Assembly: GCF_014635545.1 (NCBI RefSeq)
Contig: NZ_BMDA01000004.1
Coordinates: 62,001-126,000 of the forward strand
Source of the DNA: Acinetobacter courvalinii
GTDB lineage: Bacteria; Pseudomonadota; Gammaproteobacteria; Pseudomonadales; Moraxellaceae
Length of the DNA: 64,000 nucleotides
Reading direction: 5' to 3'
Both the position numbers and the translations under genes were made by a program. Below the pieces are notes generated by a model. The model searched no databases. It was not told where the DNA came from and worked only from the letters and a program-made list of their open reading frames with translations. Shown one piece after another: positions 23,921 through 35,872 of this stretch. Positions within the stretch are counted from its first letter, which is position 1; every line of letters starts with the position of its first letter.

Positions 23921-24472
23921 ATGAGTGCCATTACTCCATACGATTGGGCAATTATTGCCTTCGTGATCGGCGTTACATTTCTTTGCGTTTTTATGCTCAC
24001 TGTTCCCTTACTCCTAGGGGGTAAAGCATGGGGACGTGCGAAGCAAGAGCAGTTTGAGTCAGGTGTAGTTGGTGCGGGCGGTGCTCGTATCCGCTTGTCT
24101 GCCAAGTTCTATTTAGTTGCAATTTTCTTTGTGGTCTTCGATCTGGAAGCCCTCTATCTTTACGCTTGGTCAACTTCAGTTCGTGAAGTGGGTTGGGTGG
24201 GTTTTGCAACGGCTGCCGTATTTATTCTGGTTTTATTAATTGGTTTGATTTACGAACTTTCAACCGGTGCACTGAACTGGGCACCTTCTGATCGCCGTAA
24301 AGCTGCTGGTGTCAAAACCCATATCGGTTCGCCAAATATGAACATTGCTGACATTACCCGATTCAATAACATTGAAGAGTTGGTTGTCGATCCTACTGGT
24401 CATATTCCAGCACAGTCTTCTGGTCGTGTTAAATCTAAAACACCGACTACCTCAACATCTGAACAGGAGTAA
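23921..24472 (+). CDS. nuoA: NADH-quinone oxidoreductase subunit A
   Basis: The 183-aa membrane subunit has three hydrophobic helices (residues 10-32, 62-85 and 92-115) and the conserved VFDLEALYLYAW in the second. A hydrophilic C-terminal tail of about 60 residues makes it longer than the enteric protein. AGGAG lies just upstream of the ATG. It is the first gene of the complex I operon, which couples NADH oxidation to ion pumping at the inner membrane. Confidence 0.95.
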   Translation: MSAITPYDWAIIAFVIGVTFLCVFMLTVPLLLGGKAWGRAKQEQFESGVVGAGGARIRLSAKFYLVAIFFVVFDLEALYLYAWSTSVREVGWVGFATAAVFILVLLIGLIYELSTGALNWAPSDRRKAAGVKTHIGSPNMNIADITRFNNIEELVVDPTGHIPAQSSGRVKSKTPTTSTSEQE

Positions 24473-24478
24473 GTCGGG

Positions 24479-25156
24479 ATGAAATATACTTTAACCCGTG
24501 CGAATCCGGATGCCGATCAATATCCATTACAAGATCGTCAAATCGTCACTGATCCACTTGAGGAAGAAGTGAATAAAAGTGTGATGATGACGCGTCTAGA
24601 AGATGTGTTGCATACCGCAGTGAACTGGGGGCGTAAAAACTCTTTGTGGCCATTTAACTTTGGTACTTCATGCTGCTACGTTGAATATGCAACTACATTA
24701 ACAGGCGTTCATGACTTGTCACGCTTTGGTGCCGAAGTAATTCGTGCTTCACCGCGTCAGGCAGACTTGATGATTGTTGCAGGAACCTGCTTTGTCAAAA
24801 TGGCACCTGTCATTCAACGTTTGTATGAACAGATGCTTGAGCCTAAATGGGTCATTTCAATGGGTGCTTGTGCTAACTCAGGTGGTATGTACGACATCTA
24901 TTCCGTGGTTCAGGGTGTAGACAAAATTATTCCTGTTGATGTGTACATCCCAGGTTGTCCGCCTCGTCCAGAAGCATTGATCCAAGCATTGATGTTACTT
25001 CAAGACCAAATTCAACTAGAGCGCCGTCCACTTTCAGCGGTTATTGGTGATGATCTTCAGCCTGTGTATAAGCCAAAGATGATGCCAGAACGTGACCGTA
25101 AAAATGCTGAACGTATTGCGGTGAAAAACTTACGCTCTATGGATGAAATTAAATAA
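24479..25156 (+). CDS. nuoB: NADH-quinone oxidoreductase subunit B
   Basis: The 225-aa peripheral subunit holds iron-sulfur cluster N2 next to the quinone site. The four ligands are C65-C66 in [10 protein letters not shown]131 in GACANSGG and C160 in PGCPPRPEA, matching the family. The gene starts 6 bp after nuoA. Confidence 0.97.
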   Translation: MKYTLTRANPDADQYPLQDRQIVTDPLEEEVNKSVMMTRLEDVLHTAVNWGRKNSLWPFNFGTSCCYVEYATTLTGVHDLSRFGAEVIRASPRQADLMIVAGTCFVKMAPVIQRLYEQMLEPKWVISMGACANSGGMYDIYSVVQGVDKIIPVDVYIPGCPPRPEALIQALMLLQDQIQLERRPLSAVIGDDLQPVYKPKMMPERDRKNAERIAVKNLRSMDEIK

Positions 25157-25244
25157 TTTTAACGATGAGTTTTTGACATGTCCCGTGATGGGTATGGTCA
25201 TCGGAAAAATTTCCAGAATTTGTATTAAATAGGAAGCCAAGCCA

Positions 25245-27032
25245 ATGGCTGAAACTGACATTGCTATGCCAGAATCAACGCCAGTTGATTCACGCCCAGC
25301 ATTTGCAATCGTAGAAGAGCTCAAAACCAAATTTGGTGAGAACTTTTACGTGCAGGCGACTTTTGAAGAGTTTCCAACAGTCTGGGTTGAGCGCGCACGC
25401 GTGCAAGAAGTCCTCATGTTCCTCCGTAAAGTGGAACGTCCTTATGTCATGCTGTTTGACTTGTCTGCGGTAGATGAGCGTTTACGTGTTCACCGTGATG
25501 GTTTGCCAGCATCTGACTTTACTGTGTTCTATCATTTGTTATCGCTTGAGCGTAACAGTGACATCCGTATCAAAGTTGCGTTGAATGAAAATGATTTAAG
25601 CATTCCAACCGCAACCAATATCTGGCCAAACGCCAACTGGTACGAGCGTGAAGCTTACGATATGTTTGGTATCGATTTCGCCGGGCATCCAATGCTTCGT
25701 CGTATCTTGTTGCCAACCTATTGGGAAGGTCATCCGTTACGTAAAGAATATTCTGCCCGTGCGACAGAATATACGCCGTATATGCAAGACCAGGCAAAGC
25801 AGGATTTCGAACAAGAACACTTACGCTTTGTCCCTGAAGACTGGGGTCTAAAACGCGGTAATGATGACGAAGACTTCATGTTCCTGAACTTGGGTCCTAA
25901 CCATCCATCTGCGCATGGTGCGTTCCGTGTGGTGTTACAGCTAGACGGTGAAGAAGTCAAAGACTGTGTGCCGGATATCGGTTATCACCACCGTGGGGTG
26001 GAAAAGATGGCTGAACGTCAAACCTGGCATTCATTCATTCCGTATACCGATCGTGTTGACTACCTCGGTGGTTGTGCGCAAAACATGCCATACGTGATGG
26101 CAGTTGAGCAAATGGCAGGAATTAAAGTCCCTGAACGTGCACAAGTCATTCGTGTGTTGTTGAACGAATTATTCCGTATCAATAACCACTTGTTGTTCTG
26201 TGGTACCGCGATTCAGGATGCCGGTGGTATGACACCAGTATTCTATATGTTCGCAGACCGTCAAAAAGTCTATGACATCGTTGAAGCGATTACCGGTTAC
26301 CGTATGCATCCAGCATGGTTCCGTATCGGTGGTACAGCACACGACCTTCCAAACAACTGGCAAAAACTGGTGAAAGATTTGCTGGATTGGATGCCGAAGC
26401 GTTTGAACGAGTACTACACGGCTGCACTTAAAAACTCGGTATTTATTGGTCGTACGCGTAACGTTGCGCAATACGATGCTAAATCTGCGTTGGCTTGGGG
26501 TGTGACCGGTACAGGTTTACGTGCGACAGGTATTGATTTTGACGTTCGTAAATATCGTCCATACAGTGGTTATGAAAACTTCGACTTTGATATTCCAGTG
26601 GAATATGAAGGCGATGCATACGCACGTGTCCTGGTTCACTTCCGTGAAATCACTGAATCATTGAAAATTATTCAACAGTGCTTGGATAACATGCCATCTG
26701 GTCCATATAAAGCGGATCACCCATTGGCTGTTCCACCACCAAAAGACAAGACATTACAAGATATTGAAACCTTGATTACGCACTTCCTAAGCGTATCTTG
26801 GGGTCCTGTAATGCCAGCAGGCGAGTCTTCATTCATGACTGAAGTGGTGAAGGGTGCGAGTACCTATTACCTCACTTCTGACAAGTCAACCATGAGTTAT
26901 CGTACGCGTATTCGTACGCCAACGTTCACGCATTTACAGCAAATGCCATCGGTGATTAACGGCAGTCTGGTGTCTGACTTGATCATTTATTTGGCGACCA
27001 TTGACGTGGTTATGGCTGACGTGGATCGCTAG
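25245..27032 (+). CDS. nuoCD: NADH-quinone oxidoreductase fused subunit C/D
   Basis: The 595-aa protein fuses the 30-kDa (NuoC, about residues 20-180, with [15 protein letters not shown] and HPLRKEY) and 49-kDa (NuoD, from about 205, [23 protein letters not shown]) subunits. The NuoD part lines the quinone pocket; HPSAHG carries the conserved His. The fusion is known from gamma-proteobacteria such as E. coli and Acinetobacter. An 88-bp gap separates it from nuoB. Confidence 0.97.
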   Translation: MAETDIAMPESTPVDSRPAFAIVEELKTKFGENFYVQATFEEFPTVWVERARVQEVLMFLRKVERPYVMLFDLSAVDERLRVHRDGLPASDFTVFYHLLSLERNSDIRIKVALNENDLSIPTATNIWPNANWYEREAYDMFGIDFAGHPMLRRILLPTYWEGHPLRKEYSARATEYTPYMQDQAKQDFEQEHLRFVPEDWGLKRGNDDEDFMFLNLGPNHPSAHGAFRVVLQLDGEEVKDCVPDIGYHHRGVEKMAERQTWHSFIPYTDRVDYLGGCAQNMPYVMAVEQMAGIKVPERAQVIRVLLNELFRINNHLLFCGTAIQDAGGMTPVFYMFADRQKVYDIVEAITGYRMHPAWFRIGGTAHDLPNNWQKLVKDLLDWMPKRLNEYYTAALKNSVFIGRTRNVAQYDAKSALAWGVTGTGLRATGIDFDVRKYRPYSGYENFDFDIPVEYEGDAYARVLVHFREITESLKIIQQCLDNMPSGPYKADHPLAVPPPKDKTLQDIETLITHFLSVSWGPVMPAGESSFMTEVVKGASTYYLTSDKSTMSYRTRIRTPTFTHLQQMPSVINGSLVSDLIIYLATIDVVMADVDR

Positions 27033-27044
27033 GGGTAAACGATT

Positions 27045-27554
27045 ATGATGATTTTGACTGATAAAAAACCACGTGTGAATGTTGAAGGGATTTTGACTGC
27101 GGACGAAATCCATGAGATTGAACATCACATTGGTCACTATCCATACCCACGTGCAGCCTCTCTGGATGCGTTGAAGTGTGTACAGCGCCGTAATGGCTGG
27201 GTAGATGACGCACAAATGAATGCGATTGCACAATTGCTCAGCATGAGTGTGGCGGATCTGGAAGGCGTAGCAACGTTCTATAACCGTATCTACCGTCAAC
27301 CTGTGGGTCGTCACGTGATTTTATTGTGTGACTCGATTGCATGCTTCTTGATGGGTGCGGAAACTTTGGCAGAAGCGTTCCAGCGCGAGTTGGGTATCCA
27401 GTATGGACAGACCACAGCAGATGGTCGTTTTACCTTGCTCCCGATTTGCTGTCTAGGCAACTGCGACAAAGGGCCAACCTTAATGATTGATGAAGATACT
27501 CACGGTTTAGTGGAAGTGTCATCAGTTAAACAGTTATTGGAGAAGTATGTATGA
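27045..27554 (+). CDS. nuoE: NADH-quinone oxidoreductase subunit E
   Basis: The 169-aa thioredoxin-like subunit binds the [2Fe-2S] cluster N1a: C95 and C100 in [10 protein letters not shown]136 and C140 in [10 protein letters not shown]. The start could be either of two adjacent Met codons. It overlaps nuoF by 4 bp. Confidence 0.96.
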   Translation: MMILTDKKPRVNVEGILTADEIHEIEHHIGHYPYPRAASLDALKCVQRRNGWVDDAQMNAIAQLLSMSVADLEGVATFYNRIYRQPVGRHVILLCDSIACFLMGAETLAEAFQRELGIQYGQTTADGRFTLLPICCLGNCDKGPTLMIDEDTHGLVEVSSVKQLLEKYV

Positions 27555-28876
27555 ATACTGAACCAAAACCAATTTATGGCGACGGTAATCCAGAAACTCA
27601 TCCGCTGACCTGGCGTTTGAGCAAACAGGATGCAGTACGTAATGCTGACGAGTACGAAACACTAGAAGGCTATGCCGGCTTTAAAAAAGCACTCGGCATG
27701 CCACCAAAAGATGTACTTGAAGTGATTAAAGCTGCGACAGTAAAAGGTCGTGGTGGTGCAGGTTTCCCGGCAGGGATCAAATGGTCATTGATGGCGCCAA
27801 ATGATGGTGGTCCTCGCTATTTGATCTGTAATGCCGATGAAATGGAGCCGGGTACCTTTAAAGACCGTTTGTTGATGGAAAAACTTCCACATCAATTGAT
27901 CGAAGGGATGCTGATTGCAGGTTATACCCTAGAGGCAACTCAAGGTTATATCTTCATCCGTGGCGAATATATCGAAGCAGCTCAATACTTAAATGAAGCA
28001 TTAGAGCAAATCCGTGCTAAAGGTTACCTAGGCGAAAACATCCTCGGAACGGGCTGGAACTTTGATCTACACGTTCATACCGGTGCAGGCCGTTATATTT
28101 GCGGTGAAGAAACTGCATTGATTAACTCGCTTGAAGGCCGTCGTGCCAATCCGCGTACCAAGCCACCATTCCCGCAAGTTGCAGGTGCATGGGGCCGTCC
28201 AACGATTGTCAACAACGTTGAAACCTACAATAACTTGCCAGCCATCATGTTGCGTGGTCCTGAGTGGTATATCAACCTTTCAGCAGGTAAGTCGAAAGAT
28301 CCAGGCACCAAGATTTATGGTGCATCAGGTAAAGTCAAATTCCCGGGTCTCTGGGAACTGCCATTCGGTACCACTGCGCGTGAAGTGATTGAAGAACATG
28401 CGGGCGGTATGCGTGACGGTTTGACCTTGAAAGCCTGGTTGCCGGGTGGTGCATCAACGGACTTCCTGGCCGCTGAACACATTGATCTACCAATGGATTC
28501 TGAAAGCATCATGAAAGCAGGTTCACGTTTAGGTACCTGTCTGTTGATGGTGGTTGATGAAACTCAATGTATGGTTTCTGCGACACGTAATTTAGAAGAA
28601 TTCTTTGCGCGTGAATCATGTGGTTTCTGTACACCATGCCGTGATGGTTTACCTTGGGCAGTGAAAGCGCTTAAAGCACTGGAAACAGGCGAAGGTAAGA
28701 AAGAAGATATCGACCATTTACAAGAACTGACGCGTAAATTGTGGATCGGTAAAACTTTCTGTGCTCACGCACCAGGTGCGATGGAGCCGCTTATGGGCGC
28801 ACTTAAATATTTCCGTAGCGAGTTTGAAGCAAAGGTTAAAACCCATGCTCCAGCTCTAGACGTAGAACAAGCTTAA
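27551..28876 (+). CDS. nuoF: NADH-quinone oxidoreductase subunit F
   Basis: This 441-aa subunit binds NADH and [17 protein letters not shown] is the glycine-rich nucleotide site, [15 protein letters not shown] follows it, and [12 protein letters not shown] plus the later KTFCAHAPG supply the [4Fe-4S] N3 ligands. ATGA overlap with nuoE indicates coupled translation. Confidence 0.97.
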   Translation: MNTEPKPIYGDGNPETHPLTWRLSKQDAVRNADEYETLEGYAGFKKALGMPPKDVLEVIKAATVKGRGGAGFPAGIKWSLMAPNDGGPRYLICNADEMEPGTFKDRLLMEKLPHQLIEGMLIAGYTLEATQGYIFIRGEYIEAAQYLNEALEQIRAKGYLGENILGTGWNFDLHVHTGAGRYICGEETALINSLEGRRANPRTKPPFPQVAGAWGRPTIVNNVETYNNLPAIMLRGPEWYINLSAGKSKDPGTKIYGASGKVKFPGLWELPFGTTAREVIEEHAGGMRDGLTLKAWLPGGASTDFLAAEHIDLPMDSESIMKAGSRLGTCLLMVVDETQCMVSATRNLEEFFARESCGFCTPCRDGLPWAVKALKALETGEGKKEDIDHLQELTRKLWIGKTFCAHAPGAMEPLMGALKYFRSEFEAKVKTHAPALDVEQA

Positions 28877-28887
28877 GGAATTCGACT

Positions 28888-31572
28888 ATGGCTACAATTC
28901 ATGTCGATGGAAAATCGTATGAAGTTAACGGCTCAGAAAACTTGCTACAAGCATGTCTCAGCCTTGGCATCGACATCCCGTATTTTTGTTGGCACCCATC
29001 CTTAGGTTCTGTTGGTTCATGTCGTCAATGTGCGGTGACTCAGTATGCAAATCCTGAGGACACACGTGGACGCTTGGTGATGTCATGTATGACACCTGCT
29101 GCCGACAATACCTATATCTCGATTGAAGACAAAGAAGCAACGGATTTCCGTGCGTCGATCGTTGAATTCTTGATGACGAACCACCCACACGACTGCCCAG
29201 TCTGTGAAGAAGGTGGTCATTGTCATTTACAAGATATGACGGTGATGACTCAGCACGATCGTCGTCGCTATCGCTTTACCAAACGTACTCACTATAACCA
29301 AGAGTTAGGTTCGTTTATTGCGCATGAGATGAACCGTTGTATCGCTTGCTACCGTTGTGTGCGTTACTACAAAGATTATGCTGGCGGTACTGACTTTGGT
29401 GTTTATGCCAATGCTTCACGTGTGTATTTCGGTCGTCCAGAATCAGGCACTTTAGAATCCGAATTCTCGGGTAACCTGACTGAAGTATGTCCAACAGGTG
29501 TATTCACGGATAAGACGCATTCAGCACGCTACAACCGTAAATGGGATATGCAGTATGCGCCAAGCGTATGTCATGGCTGTTCTTCAGGTTGTAACATCTC
29601 TCCGGGTGAGCGTTATGGCGAAATCCGTCGTGTTGAAAACCGTTTCAACGGTTCAGTCAACCAATACTTCCTTTGTGACAAAGGCCGTTTTGGTACAGGC
29701 TATGTGAACCGTGCAGACCGTCCACGTCAACCGCAATTCCGCAATGCTGAAACGGTTGCAACTGTGAGTGTGGATCAGGCACTGGATCAGGTGATTGCCC
29801 AATTGCAAGGCAAGAAAGTGTTAGGTATTGGTTCACCACGCGCAAGCCTGGAATCAAACTACGCACTTCGCGAACTGGTTGGCCAAGACAACTATTCAAC
29901 CGGTATGTCGCAAAAAGACCAGAATCTGGTGGAGTTAGCAGCATCAATCATGCAAACACAGGGCATCTATAACCCGAACATGCGTGAAATTGAAAGCTAT
30001 GATGCCGTGTTGATCCTGGGTGAAGACTTAACTCAAACTGCGCCACGTATGGCTTTATCGGTTCGTCAAGCTGCGAAAAACAAAGCCAAAGAAATGGCTG
30101 CTGCAACACGTACCCCAGACTGGTTAGCTGAACCTGTTCAACGTATCGGTCAAGATGCAAAATCACCAATCTATATCCTTGCTGCAACGCAAACCCGTTT
30201 AGCGGATGTGGCAACAGGTGAAGTGGTTGCGTCTCCAAATGATATCGCACGTTTAGGTTTCGCGGTAGCTGCGGCGGTTAAAGGTGAAACGCTTTCTGGT
30301 TTGGCGGATGATGCCAAAGCATTTGCGCAAACCATTGCGGATACCTTGAAAGCAGCGAAAAAGCCATTGATTATCTCGGGTACCAGCTTACAAGATCCTG
30401 CCATCATGGAGGCTGCAGCTCAAGTTGCACAAAACCTTGGTGAACATGCAGGCTTGTCATTGACCGTTCCTGAAGTGAACTCAATGGGCTTGGCACTATT
30501 TGGCGGATTAAGCTTGGAGCAAGCATTTGCACAAGATTATGATGCTGTCGTTGTCATTGAAAATGACTTGACTCGTCGTTTACCTGTAGCGCAAGTGAAA
30601 GCTGCATTTGACAAGGCTGAAACTGTGATCGTACTCGATCATAGCGAAACTGAAACTTTGAAACTTGCAGATATCGTACTTTCAGCAGCAAGCTTTGCAG
30701 AGGGTGATGGTACTGTCGTGAGTCAAGAAGGCCGTGCACAACGTTTCTATCAAGTGTATGACCCAAGCTACTACAAGCCTGAATATGCGATCAAAGAATC
30801 TTGGCGCTGGTTACATGCCATTGAGACGGGTCTTAAAGGCAAAGCGGTAGACTGGACACTCCTTGATGATGTGATTGATGACATTGTGAAAAATGTTCCT
30901 GTGCTTGAAGCAATTCAAGATGTTGCACCGGATGCAGGCTATCGTATTCACGGTTTGAAGATTGCGCGTGAACCACGTCGTTACTCTGGCCGTACTGCAA
31001 TGCGTGCGCCGTTATCGGTTCACGAACCGAAACAACCGACTGATCCTGATTCGGCATTAACTTTCTCGATGGAAGGTTATGTGGGGAATCAGACCGCATC
31101 GTCACTGGTCCCATTCGCATGGTCTGCGGGCTGGAACTCACCACAAGCCTGGAACAAATACCAGGATGAAGTGGGCGGTCACTTAAAAGGTGGTGATTCA
31201 GGTGTTCGTTTATTCGATCGTTTGGCAAAACGTCCTGCACGTAGCTATGTGGCGCCGTCAGCAGTTGTTGTGAATCCTGAAAGCTTCCGTCTTCTACCAA
31301 TGCACCATATTTTTGGTTCTGGCGAATTCACCATTAAAACACCTGCGATGGAATCTCGTATTCCTGAAGCGATGTTTGCGGTGGGTGAGCAAGATGCGAC
31401 CCGTTTAAATGTTCAGGATGGTCAACGTATTACCGTGCAAGCGGGCGAGACCAGCATCAGCTTACCTGTACAAGTGATTGAATATTTACCAACAGGTTAT
31501 ATCGGTTATCCAATTGGTCTGGCACCAACAGTTTCATTGGCAGAGCCAGTGTCTGTGGCGGTAGGAGTGTAA
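28888..31572 (+). CDS. nuoG: NADH-quinone oxidoreductase subunit G
   Basis: The 894-aa electron-transfer subunit has the N-terminal [2Fe-2S] ligands C34, C45, C48 and C67. The HxxxC-type N5 site is in HPHDCPVCEEGGHCHLQD, then CIACYRCVR (N4 region), then CHGCSSGCNISPG for an additional cluster as in molybdopterin-family relatives. The rest is the large molybdopterin-oxidoreductase-like domain, which no longer binds the cofactor in complex I. Confidence 0.97.
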   Translation: MATIHVDGKSYEVNGSENLLQACLSLGIDIPYFCWHPSLGSVGSCRQCAVTQYANPEDTRGRLVMSCMTPAADNTYISIEDKEATDFRASIVEFLMTNHPHDCPVCEEGGHCHLQDMTVMTQHDRRRYRFTKRTHYNQELGSFIAHEMNRCIACYRCVRYYKDYAGGTDFGVYANASRVYFGRPESGTLESEFSGNLTEVCPTGVFTDKTHSARYNRKWDMQYAPSVCHGCSSGCNISPGERYGEIRRVENRFNGSVNQYFLCDKGRFGTGYVNRADRPRQPQFRNAETVATVSVDQALDQVIAQLQGKKVLGIGSPRASLESNYALRELVGQDNYSTGMSQKDQNLVELAASIMQTQGIYNPNMREIESYDAVLILGEDLTQTAPRMALSVRQAAKNKAKEMAAATRTPDWLAEPVQRIGQDAKSPIYILAATQTRLADVATGEVVASPNDIARLGFAVAAAVKGETLSGLADDAKAFAQTIADTLKAAKKPLIISGTSLQDPAIMEAAAQVAQNLGEHAGLSLTVPEVNSMGLALFGGLSLEQAFAQDYDAVVVIENDLTRRLPVAQVKAAFDKAETVIVLDHSETETLKLADIVLSAASFAEGDGTVVSQEGRAQRFYQVYDPSYYKPEYAIKESWRWLHAIETGLKGKAVDWTLLDDVIDDIVKNVPVLEAIQDVAPDAGYRIHGLKIAREPRRYSGRTAMRAPLSVHEPKQPTDPDSALTFSMEGYVGNQTASSLVPFAWSAGWNSPQAWNKYQDEVGGHLKGGDSGVRLFDRLAKRPARSYVAPSAVVVNPESFRLLPMHHIFGSGEFTIKTPAMESRIPEAMFAVGEQDATRLNVQDGQRITVQAGETSISLPVQVIEYLPTGYIGYPIGLAPTVSLAEPVSVAVGV

Positions 31573-31575
31573 TTC

Positions 31576-32592
31576 ATGAATCAAGAAATTATACGTCAAA
31601 CGCCACTTTGGGCTGAGAACTGGCCAATCGCTTATTCAGTGATTCAAGCCATTGTGATCTTGCTGGTGGTGGTTTTGGTTGCTGCGTTAATGTCATTTAT
31701 TGAGCGTCGTCTTTTGGCATTATGGCAAGACCGTTACGGTCCAAACCGTGTTGGTCCGGGTGGTATGTTCCAGATCGTTGCCGACATGCTCAAGATCATG
31801 TTCAAAGAAGACTGGACACCAAAGTTTGCTGATAAGCTGACTTTCCGTTTAGCACCAGCAGTTGCAATGGCAACTGCGGTACTTTCGTTCATGGTGATTC
31901 CAGTAAGTCCTACACTGGGCGTTGCGGATATGAGTATCGGCCTATTGTTCTTTATGGCAATGGCGGGTATCGCAGTTTATGCAGTGCTATTTGGTGGTTG
32001 GGCGTCTAACAACAAATACTCATTACTCGGTGGTCTGCGTTCTGCTGCTCAAACCATTTCTTATGAAGTGTTCTTGGGTATCTCGTTGATGGGTGTGGTT
32101 GCGATTGCAGGCTCATTCAACATGCGTGAGATTGTTGAAGCACAACGTGATATGTGGTTCATCATTCCGCAATTCTTAGGCTTCCTGATCTTTGTGGTTG
32201 CGGGTGTTGCGGTTACGCACCGTCATCCATTTGACCAACCGGAAGCTGAGCAAGAATTGGCCGAAGGTTACCACGTAGAATACGGTGGGATGAAGTGGGG
32301 GATGTTCTTCGTTGCAGAATATGTCAACGTGGTCTTGATCTCTGCCTTGATCGTAACTTTATTCTTCGGCGGATGGCTTGCACCATTTAACCTGGAAATT
32401 CCATTTGTTCCACCATTATTCTGGTTCATTATCAAAACAGCATTCTTTGTAATGATGTTTGTCTTGGCACGTGGTTCGTTAATGCGTCCGCGTTATGACC
32501 AAGTGATGAACTTTGGTTGGAAAGTTTGTTTGCCATTGGCGTTGGTCAACTTGTTAGTGACTGGTGCTGTGATTCTGATGAATCAGGCCTAG
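31576..32592 (+). CDS. nuoH: NADH-quinone oxidoreductase subunit H
   Basis: The 338-aa membrane subunit has about eight helices and forms part of the quinone channel. Family marks include [24 protein letters not shown] near residue 40 and the loop [22 protein letters not shown]. The ATG is 3 bp after the nuoG stop, and AGGAG lies in the nuoG end. Confidence 0.97.
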   Translation: MNQEIIRQTPLWAENWPIAYSVIQAIVILLVVVLVAALMSFIERRLLALWQDRYGPNRVGPGGMFQIVADMLKIMFKEDWTPKFADKLTFRLAPAVAMATAVLSFMVIPVSPTLGVADMSIGLLFFMAMAGIAVYAVLFGGWASNNKYSLLGGLRSAAQTISYEVFLGISLMGVVAIAGSFNMREIVEAQRDMWFIIPQFLGFLIFVVAGVAVTHRHPFDQPEAEQELAEGYHVEYGGMKWGMFFVAEYVNVVLISALIVTLFFGGWLAPFNLEIPFVPPLFWFIIKTAFFVMMFVLARGSLMRPRYDQVMNFGWKVCLPLALVNLLVTGAVILMNQA

Positions 32593-32610
32593 GACAGCAG
32601 GGAGTACAAA

Positions 32611-33153
32611 ATGTATAAAATTCTAGCTGGCTTCGGATCGATTGTACGTTCGTTATGGATGGTGTTCAGCCATGTAACGCGTAAACGTGACACGATCTTG
32701 TATCCAGAAGTACCAGGTGAACAAATTGCACCTCCACGCTATCGTGGTCGTATCGTGTTAACACGTGACCCGGATGGTGAAGAGCGTTGTGTGGCATGTA
32801 ACCTTTGTGCGGTTGCTTGCCCAGTTGGCTGTATTTCATTGCAGAAAGCGGAAAAAGAAGATGGACGTTGGTATCCGGAATTTTTCCGTATTAACTTCTC
32901 ACGCTGCATTTTCTGCGGTATGTGTGAAGAAGCATGCCCAACGACTGCCATTCAGATGACACCAGATTTCGAACTCGGTGAATATGTACGTCAAGACTTG
33001 GTCTATGAGAAAGAAAACTTACTCATCTCTGGACCGGGTAAATATCCTGACTACAACTTCTACCGTGTTACCGGTATGGCTGTGAGCGGTAAAGACAAAG
33101 GTCAGGCACAAAAAGAAAGTGCACCAGTTGATGTACGGAGCTTATTACCATGA
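32611..33153 (+). CDS. nuoI: NADH-quinone oxidoreductase subunit I
   Basis: The 180-aa ferredoxin-like subunit has two [4Fe-4S] motifs: [15 protein letters not shown] (about residues 61-75) and [15 protein letters not shown] (about 100-114), for clusters N6a and N6b. It overlaps nuoJ by 4 bp. Confidence 0.97.
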   Translation: MYKILAGFGSIVRSLWMVFSHVTRKRDTILYPEVPGEQIAPPRYRGRIVLTRDPDGEERCVACNLCAVACPVGCISLQKAEKEDGRWYPEFFRINFSRCIFCGMCEEACPTTAIQMTPDFELGEYVRQDLVYEKENLLISGPGKYPDYNFYRVTGMAVSGKDKGQAQKESAPVDVRSLLP

Positions 33154-33671
33154 TGTGGCCATTTTATTTGATGGCACTCGTGGCCATTGTTTCGACAGTA
33201 CGTGTTGTGACCAACACCAATCCTGTGCATGCATTATTAAGTTTGATCGTTTCTCTTCTTGCTGTTGCAGGCATTTTCATGATCGTAGGCGCGCCGTTTG
33301 CTGGTGCGCTTGAGATCATCGTGTATGCAGGTGCCATCATGGTCTTGTTCGTCTTCGTTGTCATGATGCTGAATCTTGGCCAGGATACGATTGAACAGGA
33401 AAGCAAATGGTTGACCTCAGATGCCTGGGCCTATCCTGCACTGATGAGCTTCTTGTTAGGTTTGATTCTGGTATGGATGTTAGGCGGTGAATACACCACA
33501 ATTTCTGCGCCAATGGGTACAGAAGTTGTTGGCCCGAAAGCAGTCGGTCAAGCCCTATTTACTCACTATCTATTATTGGTAGAAGTTGCCGCGATGTTAT
33601 TGCTTGCAGCACTGGTTGCAGCATTCCACTTAGGCAAACGTGAACCAGGTGCAGAAGAGGATAAAGAATAA
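33150..33671 (+). CDS. nuoJ: NADH-quinone oxidoreductase subunit J
   Basis: This 173-aa protein has five membrane helices. The segment [23 protein letters not shown] is the conserved third helix of the family. ATGA overlap with nuoI; its stop shares a base with the nuoK start. Confidence 0.96.
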   Translation: MMWPFYLMALVAIVSTVRVVTNTNPVHALLSLIVSLLAVAGIFMIVGAPFAGALEIIVYAGAIMVLFVFVVMMLNLGQDTIEQESKWLTSDAWAYPALMSFLLGLILVWMLGGEYTTISAPMGTEVVGPKAVGQALFTHYLLLVEVAAMLLLAALVAAFHLGKREPGAEEDKE

Positions 33672-33979
33672 TGGGACACATCCCTTTAGAACATGGTTTG
33701 ATCGTTGCAACCATCCTTTTTGCACTGGGTTTTTACGGTGTGATGGTGCGACGCAACCTATTATTTATGCTAATGAGCCTTGAAATCATGATGAATGCTG
33801 CTGCGTTGGCATTCGTTTTGGCAGGTAGTGTTTGGGCACAGCCAGATGGACAAGTCATGTTCATCCTGATTCTGACCCTTGCTGCAGCAGAGGCATGTAT
33901 CGGTCTTGCGATCGTCCTTCAGTTTTATCATCGCTTCCATCATCTGGATGTGGATGCTGCTAGTGAGATGCGCGGATGA
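33671..33979 (+). CDS. nuoK: NADH-quinone oxidoreductase subunit K
   Basis: The 102-aa subunit has three helices. The buried Glu residues of the proton path are visible in [14 protein letters not shown] and in [15 protein letters not shown]. It overlaps nuoL by 4 bp. Confidence 0.96.
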   Translation: MGHIPLEHGLIVATILFALGFYGVMVRRNLLFMLMSLEIMMNAAALAFVLAGSVWAQPDGQVMFILILTLAAAEACIGLAIVLQFYHRFHHLDVDAASEMRG

Positions 33980-35871
33980 GTACATTATATTTAACCGTTT
34001 TATTCCCGCTCATTGGTTTTATCCTTTTAGCGGCAGGGCGTGACAAACTTTCTGAAAATGTCGCTGCTATTATTGGTGTCGGTTCAGTTGGTTTATCTGC
34101 GTTATTTGCTTTAATTGCCGGTCTTGCATTTACCAGCAGCGATCAAACCGTTTTTGTTCAGCATTTATGGACCTGGTTCAGTGTTGGCGGTTTTGAGCCA
34201 GGCATTAGCTTACATTTAGACGGCTTGTCATTATTGATGACCGGCATGATCACAGGTGTTGGTTTCCTGATTCACATCTTCGCATCATGGTATATGCGTG
34301 GTGAAGAAGGTTATGCGCGTTTCTTCTCTTATTTCAACCTGTTCGTTGCCAGCATGTTGTTGTTGGTACTCGGTGATAACCTGGCGTTATTATTCCTGGG
34401 TTGGGAAGGCGTAGGTCTGTGTTCATACCTGTTGATTGGTTTCTACTACTCAAATCCTGCAAATGGCTGGGCAGCAATCAAGGCATTCACCGTAACACGT
34501 GTGGGTGACGTTTTCTTACTGATTGCATTGTTCTTGCTTTATCAACAGTTTGGTACTTTGAATACACAGTACATTGTTGAAAATGCAGCGACCGTGATGA
34601 CGCAAAGCTCATCATTGTCGATCTGGACCGCATTGATGTTGTTCTTGGGTGCAGCAGGTAAATCTGCGCAAATCCCATTACAAACCTGGTTAGCCGATGC
34701 GATGGCGGGTCCTACACCCGTATCTGCATTGATCCACGCTGCGACCATGGTAACAGCGGGTGTGTACTTATGCTGCCGTATGTTCTCTGTGATGGAAATG
34801 GCACCAGAAGTAATGCAGTTCATCTCGATTACGGGTGCAGTGACTTTGCTTGTGGCTGGTTTTGCCGCATTGGTTCAAACCGATATCAAACGTATTCTGG
34901 CTTACTCAACCATGAGTCAGCTCGGTTATATGTTTATGGCGGTGGGTGCTGAAGCGTACCAGGCAGGTTTATTCCACATGCTGGCTCACGCCTTCTTTAA
35001 AGCATTATTGTTCCTTTCTTCAGGTGCAGTGATTCTTGCATGTCATCACGAACAGAACATTTTCAAAATGGGTGGCTTGCGTCACAAGATCCCATTCGTA
35101 TTCTGGTGTTTCGTGATCGGTGGTGGCGCATTGGCAGCACTTCCAATCGTAACCGTGGGCTTCTTCTCTAAAGATGCGATCTTGGGCGCGGTATATGCTC
35201 AATCGACCATTGCCAACCTTCCGCTTTACAATACCTTGTACTGGGTAGGTGTTGCGGGCGCATTCTTAACGTCGATCTATACCTTCCGCTTAATCTGGGT
35301 GGTGTTCTTCGGCGAAGAGAAAACCCATGCACATGCCATTCATGGTGTCACTTACTGGGGTCCGCTTGCGATTCTTGCTGCATTGTCAACAGGGATTGGT
35401 TACTTTCTACAAGCACCAGTTGCCAAGTTATTAACGACTGCAAATATTCCAAGTTTTGTGATTCCTGAAAGCTTAGAAGCTGCTGTTTCTCATGCCGAAC
35501 ACTTAGCAAGTGGTGTTGCACTTGTGGGTCTGGCTGTGGGTATCTTCTTGTTTGCCTTTGCGTATGGTGCAGTTAAATCATTTGCTCAAAGTTCTTTAGG
35601 TTCAGGTTTAGCACATATCTGCCGTACTGCATTCGGTTTCGATGCCTTGTATGACATCGTCTTTGTAAAACCTTATTTATTGATTGCGAAAATTTTAGGT
35701 CGTGATCCGGTTGACGGTTTATGGTTAGTGCTCCCTGCTATTGTGAAGGGCGGTAATAGCTTTACAAGTTCGCGTCAAACAGGTTCATTACGTGAATACG
35801 CATCAAGCATGTCACTCGGTGTAGTGGTGTTATTGATGATCTTGATCGTGATTCAGGTTGTGGGGAAATAA
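33976..35871 (+). CDS. nuoL: NADH-quinone oxidoreductase subunit L
   Basis: This 631-aa antiporter-like subunit is the distal proton pump with the long lateral helix. [18 protein letters not shown] and [18 protein letters not shown] are family signatures, and the Lys in [19 protein letters not shown] belongs to the proton path. It ends with a hydrophobic anchor ([18 protein letters not shown]). Confidence 0.97.
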   Translation: MSTLYLTVLFPLIGFILLAAGRDKLSENVAAIIGVGSVGLSALFALIAGLAFTSSDQTVFVQHLWTWFSVGGFEPGISLHLDGLSLLMTGMITGVGFLIHIFASWYMRGEEGYARFFSYFNLFVASMLLLVLGDNLALLFLGWEGVGLCSYLLIGFYYSNPANGWAAIKAFTVTRVGDVFLLIALFLLYQQFGTLNTQYIVENAATVMTQSSSLSIWTALMLFLGAAGKSAQIPLQTWLADAMAGPTPVSALIHAATMVTAGVYLCCRMFSVMEMAPEVMQFISITGAVTLLVAGFAALVQTDIKRILAYSTMSQLGYMFMAVGAEAYQAGLFHMLAHAFFKALLFLSSGAVILACHHEQNIFKMGGLRHKIPFVFWCFVIGGGALAALPIVTVGFFSKDAILGAVYAQSTIANLPLYNTLYWVGVAGAFLTSIYTFRLIWVVFFGEEKTHAHAIHGVTYWGPLAILAALSTGIGYFLQAPVAKLLTTANIPSFVIPESLEAAVSHAEHLASGVALVGLAVGIFLFAFAYGAVKSFAQSSLGSGLAHICRTAFGFDALYDIVFVKPYLLIAKILGRDPVDGLWLVLPAIVKGGNSFTSSRQTGSLREYASSMSLGVVVLLMILIVIQVVGK

Positions 35872-35872
35872 A